From the NCBI RefSeq assembly GCF_000379605.1, contig NZ_KB902735.1, forward strand, positions 257,535 to 311,841: a stretch of 54,307 nt of DNA. Direction: 5' to 3'. Of this stretch, positions 17,000 through 24,707 are shown piece after piece. Position 1 is the stretch's first letter; every line of letters begins with the position of its first letter. Made by a program: the position numbers and the translations under genes. Below the pieces are notes generated by a model. The model was not told the origin of the DNA and did not search any database. It worked only from the letters and a program-made list of their open reading frames with translations. The stretch is from Rhizobium giardinii bv. giardinii H152. Lineage in GTDB: Bacteria; Pseudomonadota; Alphaproteobacteria; Rhizobiales; Rhizobiaceae.

Positions 17000-17730
17000 G
17001 TGTCGGCAGATTTCTGGGTCTTCGTTCTCATCGGTTTTCTTGCGCAGCTGGTCGATGGTGCGCTGGGTATGGCCTTTGGCCTTCTTTCAACGACAAGCCT
17101 GCTTGCCTTCGGCGTTTTGCCGGCAACGGCAAGCGCGATGACCCATATTGCGGAAATCGTTACCACCGCGGCCTCCGGAACTTCGCACATCTATCATCGC
17201 AACATCAATTGGCGGCTTGTCCTTCGCCTGGCACCGACAGGCATGATCGGCGGAGCGTTGGGCGCCTATGGCGCCTCCAGGATCGAAGGCAAGATGCTCG
17301 AACCCTATGTCTCGGCCTATCTGGCGCTGGTCGGCTTCTACATCCTGTTCAAGGCGTTTCGGCCACTCTGGCTGCGTGAGGTCAAGGATTGGGTCGTGCC
17401 TTTCGTCGGCTTCGGCGGCGGTGCCCTGGACGCGGCCGGCGGCGGGGGCGGGGGCCGATCGTCACGACCTCGCTGTTCGGCCGCGGCCATGAGCCGAAGA
17501 GGGGCATAGGCTCCACCTGCCTCACGGAATTCGTCGTGACCCTGACGATCTCGGTGACGTTCATTCTGACGCTGGGCTGGTCGGAGCTCGGCTCTGCGAT
17601 CGGCCTCATCCTCGGCGGCATTCTTGCGGCGCCAGCCGGCGCTCTCGTTGTCAAGCACCTGCCGGTGCGGCCGTTGATGATCGCCGTTGCCCTCGTCATC
17701 ATCGTCACGTCGGCCATCAGGTTTTTCTGA
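17000..17730 (+). pseudogene. TSUP-family (TauE/SafE) exporter, one-base frameshift
   Basis: TSUP proteins are inner-membrane transporters, often exporting sulfite or organosulfonates. The first frame starts GTG at 17000 (AAGGA upstream) with FWVFVLIGFLAQLVDGALGMAFG and the conserved ATASAMTHIAEIVTTAASG, and runs through four helices to VVPFVGFGGGALDAAGGGG. A shift occurs within the G-run at 17441-17456; the other frame then continues GPIVTTSLFGRGHEPKRGIG, LTEFVVTLTISVTFILTLGW and three more helices to AIRFF-stop at 17730. The family motif G-G-G-G-W-G-P-I-V-T would be restored by one inserted base. All other parts are intact, so a homopolymer sequencing error is as likely as a true mutation. 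Confidence 0.85.
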
Positions 17731-17816
17731 GCGGCATCATCGCGCCTGGCTTGCGTTTATCAGTGGCGGGCAAGCTCACGAAAAGCCCATGCGGCATTCC
17801 ATCGCGTGATCCGGCG

Positions 17817-17842
17817 GGAACCCCCAACGACATCCATGCGTT
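17817..17842 (+). promoter_or_regulatory. EcfG-type stress promoter upstream of sodC
   Basis: GGAAC at 17817-17821 and CGTT at 17839-17842 are separated by 17 bases, an exact EcfG consensus match, ending 42 bases before the sodC ATG. It is the second such site within 900 bp. Confidence 0.65.
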
Positions 17843-17884
17843 GGAGTTGATCGCACGCGCTCGATCAACCGGAAGGATATCCAG

Positions 17885-18397
17885 ATGAAGAACCTCGTCT
17901 TGACGGTGGCGCTTGCCGCCTGTGTCGCGACACCCATCTTTGCACAGCCTTCGTCGCAGACGGCCCTCGCCAATTTCATCGGCAAGGACGGCAAGGAGAC
18001 GGGCAGGGCGGCCCTGACCGCGGCCAAGAACGGCGTGTTCATCGAAGTCGAGGTGACCGACCTGCCGCCGGGAAAATGGGTGGGGTTCCATATCCATGAA
18101 ACCGGCAAATGCGATGCCGCGCACGGCCACGGCACGGCCGGCAACCATTTCAATCCCGGCAAGACCGAACACGGGTTCCTCGCTGCCAACGGCCCGCATG
18201 CCGGCGACATGCCGAACCAGTATGTCGGCAGCGACGGCGTCCTGCGTGCTCAGGTGTTCAACAGCATGGTCGTGCTCGACAATGCCGAAAACGGCATTCG
18301 CGGCCGGGCGTTGATGATCCACGCCAAATCCGACGATAACCGTAGCCAACCCTCCGGCGATGCCGGCGAACGGCTGGCCTGCGCCGTGGTCGAATAG
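17885..18397 (+). CDS. sodC: Superoxide dismutase [Cu-Zn], periplasmic
   Basis: SodC dismutates superoxide to peroxide and oxygen in the periplasm. The 170-residue precursor has a signal peptide (MKNLVLTVALAACVATPIFA, cleavage near residue 20). Metal ligands are in place: H69 and H71 in GFHIHE, H88 in NHFNPG, H96 in TEHGF, H105 and D108 in HAGDMPN, and H146 in LMIHAKSDD. C76 and C166 can form the conserved disulfide, and the C-terminal GDAGERLACAVVE matches the signature containing the active-site arginine. GGAAGGA precedes the ATG. An EcfG-type promoter lies just upstream, consistent with general stress control. Confidence 0.95.
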   Translation: MKNLVLTVALAACVATPIFAQPSSQTALANFIGKDGKETGRAALTAAKNGVFIEVEVTDLPPGKWVGFHIHETGKCDAAHGHGTAGNHFNPGKTEHGFLAANGPHAGDMPNQYVGSDGVLRAQVFNSMVVLDNAENGIRGRALMIHAKSDDNRSQPSGDAGERLACAVVE

Positions 18398-18444
18398 CGT
18401 CTTTTCGGTGCCTCTTTCCGCGACGGGCGAGGGAGGTCGATGAA

Positions 18445-19422
18445 CTATCGGCCGCCGACTTTCAATCCCGGGGCGGGGCGTTCGTCGAGAATCTGGCGGC
18501 GGAAGCGGAAGAGGGCCGCCGGCCGCCCGCCGGTGGCCGCCGTCAGCATGCCGGTCGGCTCCACCAGCTCGGCCCCTTCGACCAGGCGGCGGAAGTTCTG
18601 CTTGTGCAGATGGCGACCGGAAATGGCCTCGACCGTCGCCTGCAGGTCCGTCAGTGTGAATTCCGGCGGCATCAGCTCGAAGATCACCGGCCGGTATTTG
18701 ATCTTGCCGCGCAGCCGCGCAACGGCGGTGGCGACGATGCGGCGGTGGTCGTGGCGCATGGTGAGCCCGATCGGCGGTGTCGCGGTGGCGCTCGTCCGCC
18801 CGTCGATGACGGCCTCGCCGACGAGCCCGGCCTCGTAGAGCAGCTCGTAGCGCTCCAGTACACGCTCCTCGTCCCAGGGAAAATCATCGAGCCCGAAGGC
18901 CAGCCGTACGCGCGTGCGCCGCTGCGGCAGGCCCATGCGCTCATCCTGATGCCCCGTTTTTTCCCAGAGCCGCAAGGCGGGAAGAATGACCTGGTCGATG
19001 ATCGCGGGCCGGCCCTGTCGCCAGTCCTCCCAGGGCAGGTAGCTGTACCAGTCGCGCCAATGGGCGCCGGCATCCGCCAGACGCGCATTGTTTTCGGCAT
19101 CGGTGCGTGTCAGCGCCAGATAGCCGACCGACACCATATGCTTGCCGGCTTCCCCGGGCGAGCGATGCCGGCCGCGGTCGCCGAAGGTGTAGAGCTGTTC
19201 GATGTAGCCGAGATCAAGCGCCGTCTGCTGCTCGACGCTGGCGCGCAGGCTGGTCTCGAAGGTCCGGTGCCGCGCGGGATCGAACGGGCCGAAGGGCAGG
19301 CCGTCGCGGCTGTCCTCCTGTCCTTCGCTGACGGCGAGGATCCGCGGCGAGCGGCTGGTTACAGCGACGATCGCAGCGTTGAGGCCGATCTCGACGGTGA
19401 TCGCCCCGTCGTCAACCGGCAT
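18445..19422 (-). CDS. nadQ: NadQ-type transcriptional regulator of NAD synthesis (COG4111)
   Basis: A 325-residue protein with an NrtR-like architecture. The N-terminal ~190 residues are a Nudix fold: an ETSLRASVEQQTALDL segment where the catalytic REUXEE of a Nudix box would be, so the hydrolytic glutamates are lost, then IEQLYTFGDRGRH and MVSVGYLALTR. The C-terminal half is a winged helix: KYRPVIFELMPPEFTLTDLQ, then AISGRHLHKQNFRRLVEGAE. Proteins of this kind in Rhizobiales repress nadABC. I chose the ATG at 19422, which overlaps the end of the phosphatase gene by 11 bases and has GGAG upstream; an earlier in-frame start at 19476 lies deep inside that gene. It is the last gene of a four-gene minus-strand operon and lies 2 kb beyond nadC. 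Confidence 0.82.
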   Translation of the reverse strand: MPVDDGAITVEIGLNAAIVAVTSRSPRILAVSEGQEDSRDGLPFGPFDPARHRTFETSLRASVEQQTALDLGYIEQLYTFGDRGRHRSPGEAGKHMVSVGYLALTRTDAENNARLADAGAHWRDWYSYLPWEDWRQGRPAIIDQVILPALRLWEKTGHQDERMGLPQRRTRVRLAFGLDDFPWDEERVLERYELLYEAGLVGEAVIDGRTSATATPPIGLTMRHDHRRIVATAVARLRGKIKYRPVIFELMPPEFTLTDLQATVEAISGRHLHKQNFRRLVEGAELVEPTGMLTAATGGRPAALFRFRRQILDERPAPGLKVGGR

Positions 19423-19951
19423 GGGAGACGGGCTCCGGCAGGGGCGAAAAGACAAAGGGCGCGTTGCCGTTCGCATCGGCGCCCCGGCCGATCGCCTTGA
19501 TCGCTGCCACCAGCCGCCCGTTGCGCGACAAAAGATGGTCGCCGATCTCGATCAGGCGCGTGTTCGGCGTGACATAGGCGGAGGCGGCGCGCAGGCGCCG
19601 TGTCAGTTCGATGTCGTCCTGATCGGGTTCCACCGCCAGGGCTGCGATGACGGCTGCTGCCGGCGAACGGGAGACCCCCATCCAGCAATGGACAAGCAGC
19701 GGCGCCGCCCGATCCCATTGCCGCGCAAAACCGATGATCTGCCTGACATGGTCTTCCTGCGGCGCGACCAGCCCGTCATTGCCACCGAAACTGATGTCGT
19801 TCATGCCGAGCAGAAGATGTCGGTCCGCGTCGATCACCGCCGGGCGATGAAAGCTCTGGTCCTTGGCGAGCAGGCTGATCATTTCGCGGCAGCCGTGGCG
19901 AACGGCCATTTCGGCGATGCGCGACAGGGGGGAGACGATGATCCGCGGCAT
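19412..19951 (-). CDS. Tyrosine/dual-specificity phosphatase-like protein
   Basis: A 179-residue cytoplasmic protein with a cysteine-phosphatase signature at residues 88-95, HCWMGVSR, matching H-C-X5-R, followed by SPAAAVIAAL. An upstream aspartate for general-acid catalysis could be among DADRHLLLGMNDI. It belongs to the predicted tyrosine phosphatase family found in rhizobia next to nadQ-like genes. The substrate is unknown. Its ATG overlaps the TAA of the HD hydrolase gene as TAATG, and its end overlaps the nadQ start, so all are coupled. Confidence 0.8.
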   Translation of the reverse strand: MPRIIVSPLSRIAEMAVRHGCREMISLLAKDQSFHRPAVIDADRHLLLGMNDISFGGNDGLVAPQEDHVRQIIGFARQWDRAAPLLVHCWMGVSRSPAAAVIAALAVEPDQDDIELTRRLRAASAYVTPNTRLIEIGDHLLSRNGRLVAAIKAIGRGADANGNAPFVFSPLPEPVSHAG

Positions 19952-20556
19952 TAGGAGGCCACCCGCGCGTTGGTACGCAGCACCTCGATGGCTTCGAACC
20001 GCTCGGCAAAGAGCTTCTGCGCCTCGATGGCCGGGAGCGGATCAATCAGGATCATGTCGCGGGTGATGCCGCGTGGCTGGCCGAAGAATTTGCGTGCTTC
20101 CACGAGCGAAAACCCGGCAAGCACGGTCGCCTCGAAATAGGCGGCGATCTGGTCGGCCTTCTTTATCTTCGCCTTGAGCTCTGCAGGCGTTGCCGCGGGA
20201 AGCCCGAAGCGGATGTGAATGGCGCCCTCCAAGCGCTTCTCCACGACCTTGTAGCCGCCGCCCACCACCGCCTTGAAGGGCGAGATCATGTCGCCGATCA
20301 CATATTCCGGCGCATCGTGCAGAAGCGCCATCTGGCATTCGTCCGGCGTGCCATTGTACTGCCGGCGAAAGATCTCCTCGACGACGAGGCTGTGCTGGGC
20401 GACGGAAAAGGCATGGTCGCCTTCCGTCTGGCCGTTCCAGCGGGCAACGCGGGCGAGCCCGTGGGCGATATCGCAGAGCTCGACATCGAGCGGTGACGGA
20501 TCGAGCAGGTCAAGCCGCCGTCCGGATAGCATGCGCTGCCAGGCGCGGGCAGACAT
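19951..20556 (-). CDS. HD-family hydrolase (YfbR-like)
   Basis: A 201-residue HD-domain protein. Visible ligands are H48 and H55 in DHAFSVAQHSL, the H80-D81 pair in ALLHDAPEYVIGD, and a later aspartate in IKKADQIAAYFEA. The HDAPE-Y form and the IGDMISPFK segment are typical of YfbR-like 5'-deoxynucleotidases and related phage or bacterial hydrolases, so a nucleotidase role is plausible but not shown. Its ATG overlaps the ygfZ-like stop as TGATG (20554-20558), and its own stop overlaps the phosphatase start. Confidence 0.8.
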   Translation of the reverse strand: MSARAWQRMLSGRRLDLLDPSPLDVELCDIAHGLARVARWNGQTEGDHAFSVAQHSLVVEEIFRRQYNGTPDECQMALLHDAPEYVIGDMISPFKAVVGGGYKVVEKRLEGAIHIRFGLPAATPAELKAKIKKADQIAAYFEATVLAGFSLVEARKFFGQPRGITRDMILIDPLPAIEAQKLFAERFEAIEVLRTNARVAS

Positions 20557-21395
20557 CAGGCGCTCGCCTCGTCGGCTTCGGCCGGAAATTCAAGCCCCGT
20601 CCAGGCGGGTAGCGCAAGTGTCACCGACACATCGCCCGCCAGGATCGCTTCGCCCGAAGCCATGGCTTGCCCGGCCTTGTCGATACGCACGATCGCCAGA
20701 GCGGATCGCCCGATCACCGTGCCGAGCGTGCCGATGGGCCGGTCCTTCACCGTCAAAGGCGTGCCGGTTGGAGGCAGGGCGGCATCAGCCGTGACAATGA
20801 CGACGCGCTTGCGCGCCGTGCCGCGATGCTGCATGCGCGATACGACCTCCTGGCCGACATAACAGCCCTTCTTGAACGACAGCGCACCGCTCTTGTCCAT
20901 CAGCACATCATGCGGAAACGCGTCCTGCAGCGCGTAATCGCTACCGGCGACCGCAATGCCGCTTGCAACCCGCAGGCGCTCGTATTCATCGGTTGCGGTT
21001 GTTCCCGTGTCTTCGCCATAGACGCGATAAACCGCGTGGCCCGCCCCGGCGAAACGGGTGTCGCGATAACCGCCCGGTGTCTCCTCGAACCGGATGCTCA
21101 CAGCTGCCGGCGAAGTGACCGTAAGCGTAATCGGAAGACGCAGCTTGTACATCGTCAGCCGCTTCAGCAGGCCATCGGCCTGGTCTGCGCCGGCTTCAAG
21201 CCGGATTGCTTCGCCGTCGCGTGTCACCAGAAAATCGAAGAGGATCTTGCCCTGGGGGGTCAGCAGCGCGCCCGGCTTGGCTTCGCCTTCTTCCAGCTGC
21301 CCGAGATCGGTGGTGATCAGGGCCTGCAGGAAATCCTGCGCATCCTGTCCGGACACGGTGACGATGGCGCGATCGGGAAGAGCTGTCGATTGCAT
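20556..21395 (-). CDS. ygfZ: YgfZ/GcvT-fold iron-sulfur cluster assembly protein
   Basis: YgfZ-type proteins (IBA57 in mitochondria) are folate-dependent factors needed for maturation or repair of some [4Fe-4S] enzymes. The 279-residue protein has the N-terminal GcvT-like domain (ALPDRAIVTVSGQDAQDFLQ, LITTDL, GALLTPQGKILFDFLV) and the diagnostic K-G-C-Y-x-G-Q-E motif at 176-183 with its conserved cysteine. I chose the ATG at 21395 because AGGA sits eight bases upstream; an in-frame ATG at 21416 has no such site and would add seven residues. It is the first gene of the operon ending in nadQ. NadA carries an Fe-S cluster, so a functional link is possible, but that is inference. Confidence 0.88.
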   Translation of the reverse strand: MQSTALPDRAIVTVSGQDAQDFLQALITTDLGQLEEGEAKPGALLTPQGKILFDFLVTRDGEAIRLEAGADQADGLLKRLTMYKLRLPITLTVTSPAAVSIRFEETPGGYRDTRFAGAGHAVYRVYGEDTGTTATDEYERLRVASGIAVAGSDYALQDAFPHDVLMDKSGALSFKKGCYVGQEVVSRMQHRGTARKRVVIVTADAALPPTGTPLTVKDRPIGTLGTVIGRSALAIVRIDKAGQAMASGEAILAGDVSVTLALPAWTGLEFPAEADEASA

Positions 21396-21467
21396 GATAT
21401 CTGTCCTATTCATCACATGAACAGGTAGGATTTCATGCGAGCCCGAGCAAGCGCTTTGCGTCGCCGG

Positions 21468-22214
21468 TCAGTCTCCGGCGATGAAAAATTTCCACTGGCC
21501 GTCGGGCGTGATGCCGACTCGATAGAAGTTGTAGTTGCCGCCCTCTTCCATCCCGATAAAATCGCCGGCAGTCACCAGCCGGAGGAGATCGACCTTTTCC
21601 GGCGCAGTGAGCGAGGAAAGAGATTTTTCGGTGAAGTAGGGCCAGACATACATTTCCTCTGGCGTTCCCTTGTCGACCAGCACGAAGCCCGTCGACAGAA
21701 CGTCGAGCAGGATCGCCAGAATTTCGATTCCGTCCGGATCACCGGACAGTCCCTTGAGGACCTCGACGGGATCGGTGCCGTTCTCGCCCACCTGTGTCTG
21801 CGTCGGCCCCTTGCCGAGCAGCGGCCGCAGTCGTTCAATATCGCCGGAAGCGGCGGCCTCGACGATCAGTTCGCGCATGCGGGCGACGGCTTGCGGAATT
21901 TTCGACACATCCGACAGCACTTCGACGGGAGTTGCCGGTACGGGATCCTCTGCCGAATCGTCCTTCACGTCACCAGCCGGCTTGTTCACGAGCGGATCGG
22001 GCATCGGGATCTGCATCGGTCCCACATCGTCCGGCTCCTCCACTTCGGGAGCGTCCTTGTCTTCCTCTTTTGCCTGGCCCGGAATCTGTTTGAGCTCGCT
22101 GAGCGCGAATGCGGTGTGGTGAGGGAGGAAAGAGGAAACGACGAGGCCGGCGAACAATAACGCAGAAAAACGAACCGCACCTGGTCGGTTTGCTAACATC
22201 TGGCGTTTCATCAT
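21468..22214 (-). CDS. Secreted or periplasmic conserved hypothetical protein
   Basis: About 248 residues with a Sec signal (MMKRQMLANRPG then FSALLFAGLVVSSFL, ending AFA near residue 38), an acidic, proline-rich linker (KEEDKDAPEVEEPDD), and a C-terminal ~130-residue domain with VEVLSDVSKIPQAVARMREL, EILAILLDVLSTGFVLVD, EEMYVWPYFTEK, LLRLVTAGDFIGMEEGG and a final DGQWKFFIAGD. This is a rhizobial conserved protein of unknown function; the last part looks like a folded domain that binds something in the periplasm. The start at 22214 or the next codon at 22211 are both possible, with GAGG just upstream. It lies 72 bases before ygfZ and 10 bases after the next upstream gene. Confidence 0.7.
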   Translation of the reverse strand: MMKRQMLANRPGAVRFSALLFAGLVVSSFLPHHTAFALSELKQIPGQAKEEDKDAPEVEEPDDVGPMQIPMPDPLVNKPAGDVKDDSAEDPVPATPVEVLSDVSKIPQAVARMRELIVEAAASGDIERLRPLLGKGPTQTQVGENGTDPVEVLKGLSGDPDGIEILAILLDVLSTGFVLVDKGTPEEMYVWPYFTEKSLSSLTAPEKVDLLRLVTAGDFIGMEEGGNYNFYRVGITPDGQWKFFIAGD

Positions 22215-22224
22215 TGCCTCGAAA

Positions 22225-22494
22225 CTACTGCAGGATGCGTTCCGGTGAGAATTCTCCGGCAAGCATGCGCTCGCGCAGCGAGTTCAACATGGCTTCGGCC
22301 CCGTCTTCGCCGTGCAGGCGGATGGTCTCTCGCATGGCCAGGGCAATGGCAGCATCGGCGATGATCTCCGGCTCGATGCCGTCGGCCATACCATCTGCCC
22401 AGGCTTCATTCTGGTGTTCCAAGGCTGCCTGCATCTTCTCATGAACGATCATGTCGTCGATGTCATTCAGACTGGGTTCCATCATTCGTTCCAT
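22225..22494 (-). CDS. Small conserved hypothetical protein
   Basis: An 89-residue acidic, helical protein (MERMMEPSLNDIDDMIVHEK, then AWADGMADGIEPEIIADAAI and a C-terminal LRERMLAGEFSPERILQ). No cysteines or membrane segments are present. The pattern of a small helical protein, ending ten bases before the signal-peptide protein, suggests co-transcription. I do not recognise a characterised family. The start could be 22494 or 22482. Confidence 0.6.
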   Translation of the reverse strand: MERMMEPSLNDIDDMIVHEKMQAALEHQNEAWADGMADGIEPEIIADAAIALAMRETIRLHGEDGAEAMLNSLRERMLAGEFSPERILQ

Positions 22495-22619
22495 GCCGTT
22501 CCACGCTTTTTACTTGGCACCTGACTTGAGGTGGCGTCACTTCTTACCACTCTCTTAACAACCTTAGCAGCCTTTTCCCAAAACGACACGGGCTCCTGAA
22601 AAAAGAGGTTAATAACCCG

Positions 22620-23042
22620 TTAATTTCCAAAGCGGGCGGTTATTTCTGAAGCAAGTGTTGCTCCTTCGGCACGGTATCGCTCGTCCGCGACCACCGCGGC
22701 GGCCGTGCAGGCCGTGTAAACGGAGGCAAAAGTCCGGTAGCCACGGTTGAACGCGGCCGTCATGCGAGCCCGCCGCTGCGCCTCGTTTCCTGCCTCCTTG
22801 TCGAGCAGATCCTGCATCGATTGCCGCCAGCTGTCTGCCGTCTTATCCTTGCAGAGTGTCCGCAAATAGTGAACGGAACCAAGGATTTCCGAAAGCCGCA
22901 ACAGCCGCGCGTCATAGGGGGCGGGCTTTTCAGCGGTCACCGCCGGGGTGCCGACGGCGGGCGCTTCCTGCGCCTGGGCGCCGAACGGCGCAGCAACAAG
23001 CGCCAGCAAAAGAGACAATCGAATGGCCAGAAAGCGGATCAT
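22620..23042 (-). CDS. TIGR02301-family secreted protein
   Basis: A 140-residue protein with a signal peptide (MIRFLAIRLSLLLALVAAPFG, cleavage near AQA at 24) and a helical mature domain: LLRLSEILGSVHYLRTLC, DSWRQSMQDLLDKEA, RARMTAAFNRGYRTFASVY and a terminal ASEITARFGN. Two conserved cysteines (LRTLCKDK, YTACTAAA) could pair. It matches the alphaproteobacterial family TIGR02301, which has no known function. It precedes a 125-bp A/T-richer gap before the next minus-strand gene. Confidence 0.78.
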   Translation of the reverse strand: MIRFLAIRLSLLLALVAAPFGAQAQEAPAVGTPAVTAEKPAPYDARLLRLSEILGSVHYLRTLCKDKTADSWRQSMQDLLDKEAGNEAQRRARMTAAFNRGYRTFASVYTACTAAAVVADERYRAEGATLASEITARFGN

Positions 23043-23097
23043 ATCGTTTTGAAGCCCCGAATCACGCCGGCAGGCAAGTCAAATCTCCATCGGACGA

Positions 23098-23535
23098 TCA
23101 CGGCTGCCGGCACGCCTCAAGTTTTTCCACGCATTCGCGAACGCTGTCCGGGATCGGCAAAGCGAAAATTTCGGTCGCCGTATACCAGCCGATGCCGGCC
23201 GCATCGTCGCCCGCGACGGCATCAAGGTCCGGATCGGCGTCCACGGTGAAGACCGACAGGAAAAAATGTCGCGCTCCCGCCCCATCTGATTCGCGCGGCG
23301 GCAGGTCATAGGTTTCAAAGAGGTGTGGATTGCGCGGAAGAATACCGGTTTCCTCGTAAAACTCGCGCACTGCCGTCTCCGCCGGCGTCTCGCCGATCTC
23401 GGCCCGCCCGCCCGGAAAGGCATACATGTCCGCAGACGGCGGATTGGCGCGCCGCACGAGCAGGTAGCGTCCGTCGCGCTCGAGAATGGCGGAGGAGGCG
23501 AGCTGGGGAGAGGAAGGGGGCATTTGGTCTTTCAT
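23098..23535 (-). CDS. Nudix hydrolase
   Basis: A 145-residue hydrolase of the MutT/Nudix fold, which removes a nucleoside or other diphosphate from a substrate. The full Nudix box G-x5-E-x7-REUxEExGU is present at residues 43-65 (G43, E49, R57-E58, E61-E62, G64). The N-terminal strand LERDGRYLLVRRANPPSADM and the PRNPHLFETYDLP segment resemble ADP-ribose or NADH pyrophosphatase-type Nudix proteins, but the substrate is undetermined. The ATG at 23535 has GGGAGA upstream. It is 55 bases upstream of the TIGR02301 gene on the same strand and may share its transcript. It is divergent from the gene at 23588. Confidence 0.88.
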   Translation of the reverse strand: MKDQMPPSSPQLASSAILERDGRYLLVRRANPPSADMYAFPGGRAEIGETPAETAVREFYEETGILPRNPHLFETYDLPPRESDGAGARHFFLSVFTVDADPDLDAVAGDDAAGIGWYTATEIFALPIPDSVRECVEKLEACRQP

Positions 23536-23587
23536 CGCATTCTCCCTATATTCCCTTGCGTTAGCGAAATACAATGCTTGCAGCGAT

Positions 23588-23935
23588 GTGAGAAACCCAG
23601 ACGCGGCGGTGTGGAAATTGGACCGGGATACCTTATCCTTCTTTGCCCAAAAATATGTCTGGTGGAAGTCCGTGGAGGAGGCCATCGAGCAGCCCGGGCG
23701 CGTCATCGCGCAAGTGATGAACATCGGTGACTTTGACGATATCCAGGCCGTGGAAATGCTGGCCGGCACGCAATGGCTGACAAATATCCTCAACGAAGCC
23801 GAAATCGGGCAATTCTCGCCACGCTCCTGGTCCTACTGGCATTATCGACTCGGTCTGGCTGATGTCGACAAAGTCCCCACGATTCCTGGTGTCGGTATCC
23901 TTGATCCTTGCCTTTCCATCGGGAGGCTGGACTAA
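23588..23935 (+). CDS. Conserved rhizobial hypothetical protein, start uncertain
   Basis: The frame encodes DRDTLSFFAQKYVWWKSVEE, then PGRVIAQVMNIGDFDDIQAV, and EIGQFSPRSWSYWHYRLGLA, a soluble family seen in rhizobia where a ~90-120-residue protein of unknown function carries the same FFAQ-YVWWK and RSW-YWHYRLG blocks. No ATG is well placed. GTG codons at 23588 or 23609 are candidates, neither with a clear ribosome binding site; an ATG further up at 23486 would overlap the divergent Nudix gene. The N-terminus may be truncated. It stops three bases before the SRAP gene, so the two are probably co-transcribed. Confidence 0.55.
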   Translation: MRNPDAAVWKLDRDTLSFFAQKYVWWKSVEEAIEQPGRVIAQVMNIGDFDDIQAVEMLAGTQWLTNILNEAEIGQFSPRSWSYWHYRLGLADVDKVPTIPGVGILDPCLSIGRLD

Positions 23936-23938
23936 TCC

Positions 23939-24703
23939 ATGTGCGGACGATTTGCGCTAACGGCGACACCCGAAGATGTGGCGGAATCTCTCGGTCTCCT
24001 GGAAACGGAGGGCTTTCCCCCACGGTTCAACATCGCGCCGACCCAACCCATTCTCGTCGTCATTGCCGGCGATCGCCAGCAGCCGGGCAGCAACCTGCCG
24101 GAGCGCAGGGCGCTGCTCGTGCGCTGGGGCTTTACCCCCTCCTGGGTGAAGGATCCGCGCGATTTTCCGCTACTGATCAATGCACGTGCCGAAACCGCGA
24201 TAGGCAAGGCCTCGTTCAAGGCGGCGATGCGCCATCGGCGCATTCTCATTCCTGCTTCCGGTTTCTACGAATGGCATCGCCCGCCTAAGGAGAGCGGCGA
24301 GCCCTCGCAGGCCTACTGGATACGTCCTAAAAATGGCGGCATCGTCGCTTTCGCCGGTCTAATGGAGACCTGGTCCTCGGCGGATGGCTCGGAGGTCGAT
24401 ACCGGCGCCATCCTCACCACGCGCGCCAACACCCGGATTGCCGATATCCACGAGCGCATGCCCGTCGTCATCAAACCCGAGGATTTTGCCCGCTGGCTCG
24501 ACTGCAAGTCGCAGGAACCGCGCGATGTCGCCGACCTCATGGCGCCGGCCAGCGATGACTACTTCGAAGCCATCGCCGTATCCGACAAAGTGAACAAGGT
24601 GGCAAACACCGGCGCCGATCTCCAGATCCCGGTGAGCGTTGCGACAAGGCCTGCCTCCAAGCTGAAGGAGCCTCCGGCAGACCGTCAGTTGTCGCTTTTT
24701 TGA
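23939..24703 (+). CDS. SRAP-family protein (HMCES/YedK), abasic-site crosslinking
   Basis: SRAP proteins covalently bind abasic sites in single-stranded DNA through the amino-terminal cysteine, protecting the lesion. The 254-residue protein begins MCGRFALT, so C2 is exposed after methionine removal. Other active-site residues are N81 in LINARAET, E111 in GFYEWH and H171 in IHERMPVV, at spacings matching E. coli YedK. NIAPTQP (~31) and the VRWGFTPSWV block are also typical. The C-terminus (PADRQLSLF) ends in a beta-clamp-like Q-L-S-L-F peptide, an intriguing feature. It follows a short conserved gene by three bases. Confidence 0.92.
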   Translation: MCGRFALTATPEDVAESLGLLETEGFPPRFNIAPTQPILVVIAGDRQQPGSNLPERRALLVRWGFTPSWVKDPRDFPLLINARAETAIGKASFKAAMRHRRILIPASGFYEWHRPPKESGEPSQAYWIRPKNGGIVAFAGLMETWSSADGSEVDTGAILTTRANTRIADIHERMPVVIKPEDFARWLDCKSQEPRDVADLMAPASDDYFEAIAVSDKVNKVANTGADLQIPVSVATRPASKLKEPPADRQLSLF

Positions 24704-24707
24704 GGGA

